A DNA stretch of 64,000 bases, taken from the NCBI GenBank assembly GCA_949317995.1, contig OX439035.1, forward strand, positions 3,648,181-3,712,180, read 5' to 3'. The translations under genes were made by a program, and so were the position numbers. Below, piece after piece: positions 34,301-49,300 of this stretch (within the stretch, counting starts at the first letter, position 1; every line of letters begins with the position of its first letter). This stretch comes from Acholoe squamosa (taxonomy: Eukaryota > Annelida > Polychaeta > Phyllodocida > Polynoidae). The notes under the pieces are model-generated. The model made no database searches and was not told the DNA's origin. It saw nothing but the letters and a program-made list of their open reading frames with translations.

Positions 34301-37300
34301 TGATAGACAGAATTTCAGATCTTTGAATGGCCATAACTTTGCTTCAAATTAACATAAAGACTTCATTCAAAAAGCAAAATCAATCAGTTTTGTGAGATCT
34401 ATCCATAGATCATTAGCTAGAGTACATAGAACCAAGTCCTAAAAATTAGGTAAGTGCCTACCTGACAGTAAGTCAGGTAAGGTAGTAAGGTAGGTAAGGT
34501 AGTCTGGCCCTGGCCTAGGTAGGTACATCACATGAAAATTAAGATAAGGGAGTGGTCATTTATTATCAACAGGGGGGGTGGTGGGTTTGAGGGGGGGGCG
34601 TAAAAAATTCTGACCCCTCTCGAGGGGGGGGGCTAAAAAAATATTGACCCCTCTTGAGGGGGGGGGCCAAAAAACATTTACCCTCTTTTTAGCAAAAAAG
34701 CCCGCGTGCTACTATAGATCAAAGAGGGTGCGCGAAAACTCTCCGGCGCGGGGGCGCAAAATTTTTTTACTGCTGTCGAGTGGGGGGCTTAAAAAATTTT
34801 TGCGCGTCTGTGCGAAAACCCACCACCACCCCTGTTGATAAATAATGACCCCTAAGGAGTTAGAGCTAAACCCCTGTGTCTTAGTTGTGTAGGAGAGTGC
34901 AAGGATTTCAAATCTTTTGGAATCATGTTGATATCTCAATTCGTTCTCACAGAATCGCAGAATTAGTATTTAGAAATCTGACATTTTTGTCCTATTAGTA
35001 TTCAGGCAATTTGTTGTGACCTTCTGGATCCCAATAATGGGCCAATTAGCCATAATAAATGAAGAAATGAAAGGGAGGTAAGTTAGTAAAATGTCAATTC
35101 AATTGGAATGAACCATAATATCAGCATGAAATAAAAAGCTATCTGACCCGGATGTTTACCTGTACGAAATTTTACCTTGACCTAATTTTCCCGTGACCTA
35201 TATATCGGACCTATATTAGTTCATGACCTAGATTCTGATATGATCAAATATATAGGAACAGACGCTGTAAAATATGAAGAAGTAGACATTCTGATAACCT
35301 AACCACTGGTATTTGACCCTAACATTAACATCTAATGGGTTTCCTATTGACCTAGTTTCAGGCCACCCTATATGTTTGACCAACATTAGCTCATGACCTA
35401 GATTTTGATGACACAATCAAATAATTTTTTCCTGTGTGGTAGCAAGTTCACATGGTCGGGAAAACGTAAAAAATCAGTTAATTGCTCCCAAACTCAGGGA
35501 GCCTGTGAAACAAGTTTATCTTAGCAGGTATTGTAAGTGTCACACCTGTATGATGTACATGTGTCATGCAGTGACGGTTTTAAAACTGCCAAATCACCAT
35601 TTCGCACCTTCACACAGGAAAATGTGATTTTTCGAATTTCTTTTGCAGTCACCAGCTGTACTATTCAGTCCACATGCACAAACTAGACCTTATATGAAAC
35701 GCCATGAAACATACTATTACTTTCTTTTAGTTTCATTCTACTTTTTCATTTTGGACAACTTGATTTAGATGACCTTTTCAGTCATCCACTTCAGAAATCT
35801 ACAAAAATGTCTAGAAATGCACCAATTTCCCCGAAAAATTTTCATATAGGTAAAATAAGCCATGAAATACCAAGATAATTTCTTATATGTGTTCATTTAT
35901 TCTTTGTTCTGTAAGAATATATGCCAATTTCAGTGCAGTTTAATTTCCAGTGCAGCAATTTGTTGGGTCACAAAAAATGCGTCACAAATGATGGACACTC
36001 CCAGTGGAGTGGTGCAGGCACTGTGTGATGTACCTACCCTAGGCCTAGGCTGGGGCTGGCTGGCCTGACTCAGTGAGTGTCATAATACTAAATCATAGTA
36101 AATGAGGATGACATTTATTACTATGGGTTTCATGTTTTATTGGACAAGGAGAGGATGAGTAGAATCTGGATTAAGCCATGTGCTCCAGATCGTCAAACCT
36201 GAAGTGCCGGAAGTTACCGAGTACTCGCCGAACATCGACAGACACAAACAATACGACACCTCCCGGGCTCCCCCTTCAAGTTTTATATACACCAACATAA
36301 AATTGATATTACCTGTGACAAAAGAGTAATAGCTATTTTGGCAATAACAAACAATCGTTAAAATGAATTACCGTAATCTCCCGCGTATAAGACGCGTCCT
36401 CTATGCCAAACAAATGCCTGGTGCGTCTTATAGGATTTTTTCAAGTTGGGTGTGCGTCTTATACGAGGGGTACTTTTACTATAGAAATGTACTAATCTTA
36501 CAAATTTCAACCTTAAAATGTGCGTCTTATACGCAAAAATGCCTCTGCTGTGTTTGGGGTGCGTCCTATACGCGCAGCGCGTCTTCTACGCGGGAGAATA
36601 CGGTACTTATAACAAATAATGTATACTCCATTCATGTACAACTATCAGTTTGTAATGGTCATAATAAAGTCTATCAATCATTGAGTCAATGTCTATAATA
36701 AAGTCTCTTAATGTCTTTTGTTTTTCAGTGCATGGGCGTGGAAAGCAGGGGGGGACATGCCCCCCCCCCCACTTTTGGCCAACTCCTCAAAAGGTCAAAA
36801 CTAAAAGGTCAAGCAAAGGGAGGTCAAAAATTGCAGCAACCCCCCCTGGTCCCACCCACTCTGAAACTGCTTCCCACGCCCCTGCAGTGACTCTGTGTTT
36901 GTTAAAATAACCTTAAGGACAAGGGCCCCAGGTGACCCAAAAAATAATTGACAAAGGATTTCCTTGTAACCTAAAATATTTGTTCTTTAGATGATGTGTA
37001 ATTGAAATGTGAAATAAAAACAGTGACACCGACTCATATTTACTTGATAAAAAAATAATGGTAAAAAAGTTATTTAAAAATAAAACTGTCGAAAAGTGAC
37101 GGAAATTCGTCGAAACAGCTAATTAAAACCCAATATCAAATACCAGATGCATAAGAAAAGATCAAGGACTTGATAGAGACATAATTTGGAAATTGTACCA
37201 TCATTCCTTCTTGATGATACCATCGTTCCTAAAAACATGGTACCATCGTTCCTTTTTTTTTCAACATTTTTTCTTAATAATTATCTTTTTTTCATATAAT

Positions 37301-40300
37301 TTTCAATCAAGTGTAACATGGAAAGTGTCATAGATATGCATGATTAATGAAGATAGGTGATAGATGTGGGATGGACCCTGGTTTAAAAGTTGGGGCCATC
37401 AGTCTCATTTTCTAGGGCCATCGGTCCCACTTGGGGCCATGGGTCCCCGGGGCCATCGGTCTCTAGGGCCATGGGTCCCGGTACCGTTCCTTGGTACTGT
37501 GAGTCTGACTCGAGAGTCAGTCAGTCACGCAATCACTGTCACTGTTCAGCCACTGTAGTGATTGTTCAGTGTCAGTGATATAAGGGAGTGGTCAGTATTT
37601 ATCAACAGGGGAGGGGGGCGTAAAAGGTTTTGACCCTTCTTGAGGGGGGGGGGGCGAAATATTTACTGCCTTAAAGAGGGGCGCAAATTCGGGGGCGCAA
37701 AAATCTTGACTAAAATCGACGCTACCAAGGGGGGGGGCATAAAAAATGTCTGCACATCCGCATGAAAACCCACCACCACCCCCCTGTTCAAGGCTGTTGA
37801 TAATGACCACTCTGATAATGATTACTCATACACTCTTCAAGCACAGTGAGTGCCGTTAAGAGTGCCAGTAGTTGTTGTTTAATGTCAGACCAATATTTTT
37901 ATTCTTTACGGAAGTCAATAATGGAAACGTGTTTGGAGTGTTGGTCCCTGAAAACCCACTTTACTTGGGCTTGGCCGCTGTGCATCCCAGGGCCAGGCAT
38001 TCTCACAGGCTTGAGGCTTGGTCAGGGACCAACAGGCCACCCTTAAAAATATGTCCGTTTCCTGTCCACAGGGTGGGATTTTTCAGACCCATGAGGGAGG
38101 GAGGAAAAAGTTTTTTTTTAGGAAAATATTTTTATTTATTATGAACGTCGAAAGGGGGACAGCATGAATTACATTTTAAGATTTTGTGATTGGAAACCTA
38201 GTTTCTTGTGCTGAAGGCGAAAAAAATAAATCTTTTTTCCATTCTCACAAAAAATTTCACCAGGCCTCTGGGCAGAAAACGAACATTTTTAAGGGTGGCC
38301 ACACTAAAAAAACACATTTGCGTCCACAGATGTGGAAATTTACAATCACTGTCAATTTTGTTATTTAGAATTTTAAAAAAAATCTACCTGTAGTACCTAT
38401 CCTTTGTTTGGTCCTGTTACCCGATTGATTCTTTTTGTAGGCCCAGGCCTATACCTAGCGTAGGTCCATTATTAACGATTTATGCTAGCCAACTAAAATT
38501 ATTCTAGTTCTAGTTCTATGGCAATACTATTGGTTAGATACTGTGTGTCTTTGCTTATTTGATTTTGCTTCATCGATTTTGCTCTTCATCCGCAGACACT
38601 TGAAGATCAAAACAGGTCACCTTGCGCGGTTTGCTGATGGGTGTGCTGTTGCACAGGTAAAAGAAATTGTCACCCTGCCAAGAGTCACAAATTTTAAAAG
38701 TTTATCAATACATAATTAGGCCACACCAAATAAAAAAAATTGGTCTATGGATTTTCATTTTGAGAATATGGTGCGGGAGGGCGAAATTTTTATTTTTATT
38801 TTCTAGAAATTAATTATTGTCTATGGATTCTGAACATCATAAATATGGAGAGGGCGATTTTTTTTATTTTTTTTTGCCATTGCATATTTATGCCTATCCA
38901 ATGAGGGGTCTGCCATTCCTGTACCTTTATTATTAATCATATATTTATTGCTTGATCAAAAAAAAAAATGAAAATCCCTGCAAATGAGGCGGGCGGGATC
39001 CATAGACATGTTATTTTTCAAATAAAAATAAAATTTTAATTTCTGAAAAACAGGGGCGGGAAATCCATAGACCAATCTTTTAATTTGGTGTGGCCTTACC
39101 GTAATCTCCCGCGTATAAGACGCACCTCACGTATAAGACCCACCCTGAGTTGAAGAAAAACCTGTAAGGCTTATCTAAGGGCAAATTTTTGAAGGTTCAG
39201 TACTGTTCTATAGTAAAAATACCTTGCCTATAAGACGCACCCAGACTTTGAGATGGCTGTACAAGGAGCTAGGAGCTTCTGATTCACGTATAAGATGCGT
39301 CTTATACACGGGAGATTACGGTAGTGTGCTTCTAATGTGATCTGAATTCATCATGTCCTTCAGTTAGGCCAAAAAAAAATAAATTGTTTCAGGTAACCCG
39401 ACCCTACCTAGCAAAACACGGCCGACCCTAACTTTTTCTCATTTTTGAAGAAATCATAGGTTTTAGGCAAGTTTTCAGTCAATTTAGTTGTCCATGAGTC
39501 GATTAGACTTGTTGGTGAGTGACTGTGACTTGTTGCAAGTCTTTGTGCCAGTTTAAAAAAAATTTACAAAATTAAAAAAAAAGAAAAGAAATCTGTCCTA
39601 CCCTACCTAATTTTTTTCAGCATGTTACCTGAAATAAATGATTAATTTTTTTTGGCCTTTTTGCTCAAAGTGCGCCAATATGGGAACTGCAATAAAACAA
39701 ATAAAGCACCATAATTTACAGAGACCTAATAGATTTGATGTTCGCCAAAGCATTAATCTCTCGGACATATTGATGTTCCGTGTACACACAGATCGGTGAC
39801 TTGTCGGTGATGGTGACGGCTGTGAGTCGAGAACAGACATCGTCTCTGCACTTCCTACCTCTAACAGTGAGTATACATGGGGGTGGGGGAGGGGAGAATG
39901 AATCCAAACTCAATCTTCCATTAGCAATTTGATTCAATGATCAGTCAGGTCTAGAAAAAAATGATGGAAAAAAATACCATGTTCAAGTAAGATTTGTAGG
40001 TAGGAAAGCCTTTTTAAAGAATTTTTTAAGGCGGGCTGTAAATCTGTGTGTCCTTAGGTATGCAATTTTGACTCACAGGTTTCCCAAATATACTTCCCAT
40101 GTCACAATAACTGCCAAAAAATCTTTTTTCTTCATAATGTCCATAAAAAACTTTAATTAGGGTAGATAGCGTTACCTGAACACTCATTTTAGGCCTCTTG
40201 TATAATTCGAAAGAAATTGGATTACCCTAATTGGGTGCCATTATAGTCGGCTTATTCAGTAGTACTCTTTGACCAAATATCCTATTCACAAATTCCATAT

Positions 40301-43300
40301 CACTAAAACTTCACAGGTAGATTACAGACAGAAGGCTGCAGCAGCTGGACGGATACCGACAAACTACCTACGGAGGGAACTAGGGGCATCAGATAAGGAA
40401 ATACTGACAAGCCGTGTGATAGGTAGATATACAACGATACGCTATAAGCCGAATCTGAGTTTACAGTTGAAGATTTGGCTTAGGCCACTTAAAATCGATT
40501 ATCAGCTTTGCAGACACCGCCGCACCCTTCAAAGAGGGCCGCATGGACCCTTTTTTATCTGCTTTTTTAAGAAAAAAGGGCCGCATCCATGAAAATGTCC
40601 AAGAAAATAACATGAAAATATACCAATGAATTCACTGTAAACAAAAGCCCTTTTGGTATTGATTTATAGAAAATTATGAACGGATGTGAAGTAAAAAATT
40701 AAAAAGGGCCGCCCTCATTGCACAGAAATGGTATAAAAAATAAAATAAAAAGCCTCCCGCCCTCACTACTAGTTTTCAAAAAGTGTCTGCAAAGCTGATA
40801 ATCAATTTTAAGCGGCCTTATAGGAGAAGCTTCAACGTCATTTCCTCTATATTCTGTTATAAAAAAAACCTGACCTATAAGCCGAATTTGAGTTTCAGAG
40901 AAAAGATGCGGCTTATATGAAAAATAAATAACAAAATAAATTGGGCTTATAGGTGAGGTTTTACGGTAAGTCTATTAGCTACCTTAAAATCTTTGAAACT
41001 TGCAGAGTGTACTATTCTGTTGTAGATCGTTCAATCCGGCCGCTCTTCCCCGCGGGCTTCCACTCAGAGACACAGGTTGGTACTTACTTACTCCATGCCG
41101 TAATAATGCAGGAGTGCATCATGCCCATTGGTCGGCATGATGCACCAATGAAGTGCTGGTCTAACTGCCCGCCTGCACTTCATTGGAGCATCATGCTGAC
41201 CCTCCAAGAGTTCAAATCGCAAATCAAGGCCTTGATACATGAATGTAGCCCTGGTGAGTTACTCACCTTGGTGAGTATCTCACCCTGGTGAGTTACTCAC
41301 CCTGGTAAGTTACTCACCAGGGTGAGTAACTCACCAAGCTGTCATACATCCTGACGACCGATGCACTAAATTCGCGCTAGAATGCATTTTTCTCTCGCCA
41401 AATTGGCGAAAATTGTCTACTTTTCTTTCGCCAATTTAAATGCGAAATCGCCAGATAATTTTCTTTCTGGTCTTGATACATAAGGGCACTTTAATATAAA
41501 CGGTGTTACATAGTCAGATAGAATTCAAAATGTGTTATGTACATGATATAGGGTTCCCAGTCTAACGATTCTTTGTCTAATTACTTGTCAATTGGGATTT
41601 TACTGTTACCGTAAACTCCCGCGTATAAGACGCATTGCGCGTATAGGACGCACCCCAAACTCAGCAGGATCATTTTCGCGTATAAGACGCACATTTTAAG
41701 GGTGATTTTTGTCAAACCAGTACTGTTCTATAGTAAAATTACCCCTCGTATAAGACGCACCCCCAATTTCAGTGCATCCTATAAGACCCACAAGGCATTT
41801 GTTTGGCGTAGAGGAAGGTCTTATACGCGGGAGTTTACGGTAATAGCATTGAACCGTTAACTAGACTTATAATAAAAAAAAGTCATGCCTAGGTCTGGCC
41901 ATTTTATTTTCACCAGCAGGGTGACATCTGGTGAAAATTAGAGCTGTTTTTCCAAAAGATTTCCGCCAGTTTTACCTTTCTATCGTCCCAGGCGAATGGC
42001 TAGCGCAAGCGTAGACATTGCACATGATGCATTGATGCGGTATTAATACTTCATATCTATTAGTTAGTGAATTAGTGATTATCATGTCATGATTTTCTAA
42101 TAATTTTATAGAATAAACAGATTCATTACCTTTTGTAGCTGGTCTGCAATCTGTTGGCGGTGGACGGAGTCAACGATCCTGAAGTTACAAGTATAAACGC
42201 CGGTAAGTGACATTTTACCGCTTTTTTTATGCACCACACTGCACTGTGGAGTAAGTCACCACAGCTACTACATGTATCCCTGCTTCCTACAGGGTAAATA
42301 ACAGTGTTTATGGCTATGTAATGCTGCATGCTTGCATCAAATGCCGACCTCTGAAGCCCATTTAAATACTTGACATAGTTCGTAAATATGTTTCATTGCA
42401 CTGGCCCTATTTACATTGAATATGGTTTGGAGATGGTTTGTTATGTTTGCAATATATTCTCCCCTCACAGCGTCCGCGGCCCTGTGCCTGTCTGACATTC
42501 CGTGGAATGGACCCGTAGGTAAGAACCTTAGTGTAATATAGTCTGTAGCTTGCCTATAAAGACGCATACTGAGAAGAAGGAAAAATTGTTTAAGATTATC
42601 TTGGGGTTGATATTTATTGGATTCTTTCACTTGTACATTTCTCAAGCTATCTTAAAATCATCAATTACGTATTAAAGATACAGTATTCGTTAATCTTAAA
42701 TAGATAAATTTTCAACTTATTCAAACCTTCCTAAAAAATAGTAAACATGCGCCTCCTTGTCTTTCATAATACAAAAACGTTCATGTTTCTAGGCGCAGTG
42801 CGTGTTGGTCTGATTGATGGAGATGTCATCATTAATCCGACGCGACGAGAGATGGTGAACAGCACGTTAAACCTGGTCGTCAGTGCTACTAGCGGAAAGA
42901 AAGTCGGTAAGTATGATTCTTGAGACCATGTGCTCTAGTTATGCTGTAATTTCTTCCAAATAGATAACATACAGATGTTTAAACGATTAACCCCTAGGTG
43001 CCCAAGCGCGCCTTAAAGCGCGGTTTTGGGCTTAAATGGGGCTTAAATAAATGTATATTGAAGGAAACTATCATCCAAGTACTTCTACTGGTCCAATCTG
43101 CAAAGTTAGACCCTCTAAAGAACGGCCATGACCTCCCCATCACAATACAACCATCCATTTTTCTCTATCACCAATATACCTAACACAGGGAGTCAAAATT
43201 TGAAAATGATTCATTAGAGGGCCACCCTCCAGGGGGCTAAGACCAGACATGACACAATTATTACGCTAGATCATATACATCCAATGTCCCATACTCCCAT

Positions 43301-46300
43301 TAGATTCCAAAAGAAATGTTCATATCCAGAGAGATAATCCATGCATTGTTACTAGCACATTATGTCTCCTGAGTGGTAGTACACATATATATGCAGAATT
43401 GAATGAGGCCTCAGAATTACAGGTATTATGGATGGGGGGGGTCTATATTGTACACAAGAGAGACCAAATGCTACCGATGATAACAAATGGAATGTTTTGG
43501 TAACTATGGTTACCAAACATGACCAATAAATTTTATGTCGTTAACTGAAAGTGTTCACTGAGTTATGAGTATTCAGGAAATGCAATACAGAGACAATATC
43601 AAAAGATAAGATCAAAATAACACATGGGCTTATCAACTAAGTAATATAATTGTGAAATAATGTAAAATCTTCAAATAATTCTGGGCACCAAAAGGTTAAA
43701 GAATTAAAAAAAAAATAAAAAGAGCATGTTGTGTGACTGGTGGTGTAAAGAAATGCTGCTTGACCAAAAACAAAATTCCTTAAAATCTAAAAATTCTGAT
43801 TATGAACACGCAAAATCAAGACACCCGTGCACTTCTGGGTGCATATCTAAATTTAAAACTATTATCAGGAATTAATTATACTTGCATCAAGGGATGTTCT
43901 AAAAATTATCAATCAGAGAAAAATAAAACAAAGTTTTTCCTCGCAGTGATGTTGGAGGGGGGTGCTGAGAACGTGACTCAGTCAAACATGATGAAATCCA
44001 TCAAGGAAGGCGTCAAACATGCGCAGCACATCGTCCGCGCCCTGACTGACCTACAGGCGCAGCACGGCCGGCCTAAACGTACACTACCTGAACAGGAGCC
44101 GGAGGACGCGGCACTCAGAGACGCCATAGTCAGGTAGGTGCTGTAAGTGTATAAGCTGTACCTGGACTTAAAGTAGTGAATATACATGTGTATGAAGGGC
44201 GTTAATGCATCGTGCCCATTGGTCGTCATATTGCATGAATGCAGCCCTCGCGACTAACTCAGCTACATTCAAGCATCATACCCGGAGGATCGGCATGATG
44301 CTCCAATAGGGCTTCCCTAGCCCACTTAAAAGGGTCTACTTCTCATCTTTCCTATCCCCTCAGGATGTGTGTGGTGCACATATGCGCCGGCACTGACACA
44401 TTCCTCTGTGAAATTGTGTAATGTAGTTCTCGCCATGAATATGACCTTAGCTGTCAAAATGGCGTTAAACATCTATTACTCACTCACTCACTCGATGCTC
44501 CAATAAGCTACTGGCAAGCAGTTTCGCCAGCACTGAATTAGTGCATTCTACGACCAATGGGCGTGTTGCACTCCTGCATCTGCAGCCTTAAAGGGATAAG
44601 CATGACCTACAATTTGTCGTTGATATCTGAGGCTTAGTGCAAAGAGGGGGTACACCTTATACTTGGGGTATAATTAACTTGGAAAGATTACTTTTCCAAG
44701 TTTTGAGAGACAGGTGGGTTCCATGGTGAAAATTAAGAACTCAAAATGTAAGGGACTGTCACTTTGCCCTCATATAACATCAAAATGCTAAAATATGAGA
44801 GAAAATGAAACATGTCATGAGATAGTGTACATATTCAGGATCCTAGATGTGTAATTGTTACCTGTTATCTGGTCCTTATCTTTCTGATATTAAGGTTTCA
44901 AAAAGTATGTCTCCTCAAAATGGGTGCAAGATGATTTGTGCACTCAATGCTTTTCTATGGAGTTGTCAGCTTAGGGTGTCAGCTCTGGGCGGATCGGGTG
45001 TCATATACTTTTTTTCTTATTATTTGCAAATAATATAACATTAATTTTTATGATATTTGTTACATTACGTTCTTGCATTAGATATTCGCTGTGGCTATGC
45101 TGTGTTTAGATGTAAAGATATGAATTAGGAATTGACCTTAGAAATCAAACATGGTCATTACACATAAATATGTATACTACGCTTATTACTTGACAAATAT
45201 ACCATAAATGGATAATTCATGTAAATAGCAGTGTTTGCCAGGTACTGCTGAGCAATTCTACTGGTGATACAGTGTGATGAATGAGGTGAGATGATTTGTT
45301 AAAGAGGTCATTGAAACTTGCCACTGATTTGGCCTGTTGAATGGCTGGAATGAGCCGATCCCAGAGCTTCACACCGCGGTATTGCGGGGACTTTTTTAAC
45401 TTTTGTTTTTTGCGCTTATAGGATGGGAATCTTACCTTGAGATCACCTCTAGTCCTTGCGTTTCTGGTAGGCAAAGCCCTAAGCTGATGGATTGCTTATA
45501 CATGAAGGAAGCAAGTTGCTTGACCCTTCTAGCATTGAGCTTTTCAATTTTACACTGCTCATGGAGTTAGTGGGTTAGTACGTGAGTGTATACTATATTT
45601 CTTAGTACAGATGCGGAATGCTCTATTCTGGAGGGTTTGGAGCTGATCTACTTTGTTTTTCTTTGCGCCATCCATTAAAAAACTGCAGTAGTCCAGGGTT
45701 GGGAGTACGGTCTGTTTGTATACAGTGAGGTGCGAAATTCTCAATTTTCTCGCGCTGTTGGACCGGAGTGGTACAAATAATTGATGAATTTGCCGTAATT
45801 CGATCAGCACGCGCATATCCATTGTCGTAAAATGGTCGTTATTATTTTTTTTTTTTTAATTATTTAGTGTTATAATATAGAAATATGATAAAGAATGGCA
45901 AGAGGATATCATTTGAATCGATATGTATTATTAAAAAGATAAAAAAAAAATTACGTCTTCGCCCTGTCATTAATTCGCATCCCAAGGCCTGGGGTGGTCA
46001 AAATTGACCCAAATACCCATGGAAATTGGGTTGCGCAAGCGCAAACATAACCAAAATCCAAAATGGCGGACAGCGAGACGATCGAGTTGTGGGGCTATAA
46101 CTGCTGGATTATGCTTAACTCGCCAAGAGAGAAGTTATTCACCAATGAAAAAAACGAGCGATAATGGGTGCATTCTCCAAAGGCTTAACCATTGACAGTG
46201 ATAACGCTCGAAGAAAACATGAGGTTAGTATCAGAAGGGGCATAAAAGAAGAGATTAAGTGCCCTTTCGGATTACATGCATTGCAAATTGCTATCTTATA

Positions 46301-49300
46301 TTTTAAAAACATAACAATAAAATCATTCTAGTAGCATAAATGTCAATGAAACGATTTGCGTTCGTCTCAGAGTTCGACATTGCGAGTGTGTGTCACTTTG
46401 AAACAAACATGGCGGATGTTAAAGAAATCATAATAATATATTATAGTTTATGAAGAAGAAGATGGATCCATGCAAACCAGGCCTAATAACAATGATTTGC
46501 GAAAATTTGTTACGGATAGGACAACATACCTAGCCAGTTGACGGCAAAATCCAAAATGGCGGGTGCACAATACGTATGGAGTACGTCTCTTCTTTGTTTG
46601 GGATATTTTTTAATATTAACAACTACTACAGCTCTATATAATTGTTGGTAAGTGTTCCGCATTGCTGTCACTATAGTGCCAAAATGGCCAGACCTGTACT
46701 TTCCAAGTTACTTGCGAGTTCAATAGCTTCAACACTCGTTATATTAAGAATATACTGGTATTTAACTGCTTAAAAACAAGCCTCATGTACATTATACACA
46801 AGGGTCTATGGTCCAAACTTACATTATTTATCATTATTTTCTCCATGGCAGTCTGACAGAAACACGGATACGTGATGTCTTCACCGACCACACGCACCAC
46901 AAGGTACGCTATATTATACTAAAACCGATGTAAGAGTCTTAAAGACCCTGCGTATAAGCTGCACCTTTAAGGGTTAATAGATTACCGTAAAACCCCGGCT
47001 ATAAGTCGATTTTTAAAAATTATTTTATTTTCATGTAAGTCGAATTTATTGCCCAAAAGGGGTTGACTTATAGCTGGGGTTTTGCTTTTTTGAATAATCT
47101 TTTGGTATAAGTTGATTTGAAATTAAAAGCTGGGGGTAATCACCAATAAAAGCGTGACTGAGTACATTATGTGATCTTTTTCACACAGGTATCTCGAGAT
47201 AGGGCGCAGTTTGGGATACGAGACGACGTCCTACTAAAACTCAAAGGTGAGCACCACATGCCAGTTTTTGGTACCTTGGGCCCAAAATAACCTGCCAAGA
47301 ATATTTTATAAACTTAGATATTTTCGCGCTGTACATATTTTCGCGGAAGTTAAAAATTCACGACATCGTGAATATTTGTCCCTTCTAGGTTGTCATATTC
47401 ACATAAAAATAGATACTATAAGTTGACCTCATCTATAAGTTGACCTCATCTATAAGTTGACCTTATCTATATGTTGACCTCATCTATAAGTTGACCCACT
47501 CAAGTCCCTGATCCTTACCAAACTGTAATTTTCCAACTTTTTACAATGAGTTTTTGAACTTTTTTTCGTGTATAGAAAATGCTAATTATACATGTAAGAA
47601 AAGAGGATGTTTTGAAATCAGTTATAAAGGTGATTAAATACGTTAAAAATGTTATATCATCGCTTTGGAGAAGTTAAGCTTAAAGAATCTATTGGGACCA
47701 CTTGCGTTCAGATATTCAAAACCTCACCTATAAGTCGACCCCCTAACTTGGGAGCCAAAAATTCCACTTTTACAAAAGGAAAAAAAAACAGAAAAAAACA
47801 AGGAAAAAAAACGACTTATAGATGAGGTTTTCCATTATACATTTTCACCAGCAGACACTAATTATAAGGTACCGTAAATTCCCGGTCACAAGCCGGCCCC
47901 GGTCATAAGCCGGGGGGTGAGTTCAGGAAAAAAATAAAAGCCGGTTTTTGGGTCAAATTTTTACCATTTTCTCTTTAATCTTTAGTCATAAGCCGGGGGG
48001 CAGTTTGGGAAAAAAATAGAAGCCGGTTTGGGCCCAAAATAGAAAAAAAAAACCGGCTTATGACCGGGGATTTACGGTACTGGTTTCGGCAGAGGTGGAT
48101 GGGGGAGGGAGTCTTGGATCCTGTTCTGAAAAGCTTGTGGATTATTATTGATTTTTGAAAATTGGAAATTCGCGAATTTAGATACACGCGAAAATGCATT
48201 TCAATGCGAATATTAATACACGCGAAAATATCTACGTTTACAGTATACGGTATTTATTCATTCCTATGTAAAGAGCGTTAGTGGTAGGTCTGCAATTAAT
48301 TTCCTCAGGGTATATTTTGCCCACAGTTAAGTTGGATTTAAGGAATCAATACTCCCACAGAGTTTTTGGCAAAAGAATATTTGGCCTAAAAAAAAAAAGT
48401 GTTCAGGTAATGTTACCTACCCTTATTTTTTGGCCCTACCCTAACTTTTTTTATGGGCATTTCGGGGGGGGGGGAATCTGATATTTTGGCACTTATCAAG
48501 ACATGAAAATTTTTTTCAATGATCTTGCACATCAAATTCACGTGGCATAGGCACGCCTAGAAAAAAAATTCCCCGTCCTACCTACCCTGTTTTTTTATGG
48601 CTTAAAGAGAGCTCTACGAAATATTAACATCAGCATCTTATGCACCTTCCCATTTTTCTGTGATACAGAGAACTTCCCGGACACCCGTGAGGACGTCCTG
48701 AGCCGAGAGCTGAACGCTTACATACGTCAAGTCTTTAGGGACCTCATCCTGGACACCGGAGTCAGGTAGCATAATGATAAATAGCTTCTATAACAAAACT
48801 TCATTATCTATTTCATTACTTTGACCTTTTGCTTGTCTTAAAAGCATGATAGTTCTTTGTATTAAGTCGCTTGAAGCCAGTGATTTTGTCTTTTTTTATT
48901 ACTTTATTTTTGTGTTAAAAATCAAAAGAAAACTTTGGATCAATAATTTGGATGTAGGATGACTATTTCTAGAAGATATATATCAGAGAATGCTGAGATT
49001 TGAATATTCATTGAGGTAGATGACTGAAAAGTAAACATCACAAACTGGGGTAAATGCTGGAAACCTGACTGGGCTGTGTAAATCCGCGAGATGAGGCACA
49101 GGATTTGCAGTCGGAGAAGACTATACGCTGGAGGCGGGAGACCTTGTGGGGCAGCCATTGCTTGATCTGGTACTGGTTGTGATAACCACTGATAACAACC
49201 AGCATGATGGGGACCAGTTGTTATATAACATACCCAAAACGTCTGCAGTTAATAGAGAGAATTGTCTGATTTGTTGATAATGTATTCCGCTTACTTCCTA

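Larger units (their letters stand above)
31795..38595 (+). other. PNPT1: PNPT1 intron 1, transposon-rich
   Basis: 6.8 kb. Contains the CCTGCCTGCTCACAGGCAGG palindrome repeat (about 31815), a MITE (32243-32536), a retrosequence tail (32940-33020), AGGTCA-type repeats (33775-34130), two poly-G palindromic elements, a TACCGTAA MITE, a small GGGGCGTGG-ended element (36725-36890), the GATGGCCC repeat (37225-37490) and a MITE just before exon 2. No other exon recognised. Confidence 0.7.

Noticed and set aside
46058-46160. 33-codon frame [12 protein letters not shown]... after an AAAATGGCGG context
   Set aside because: Short, no homology, inside an intron with several similar ATGGC motifs.
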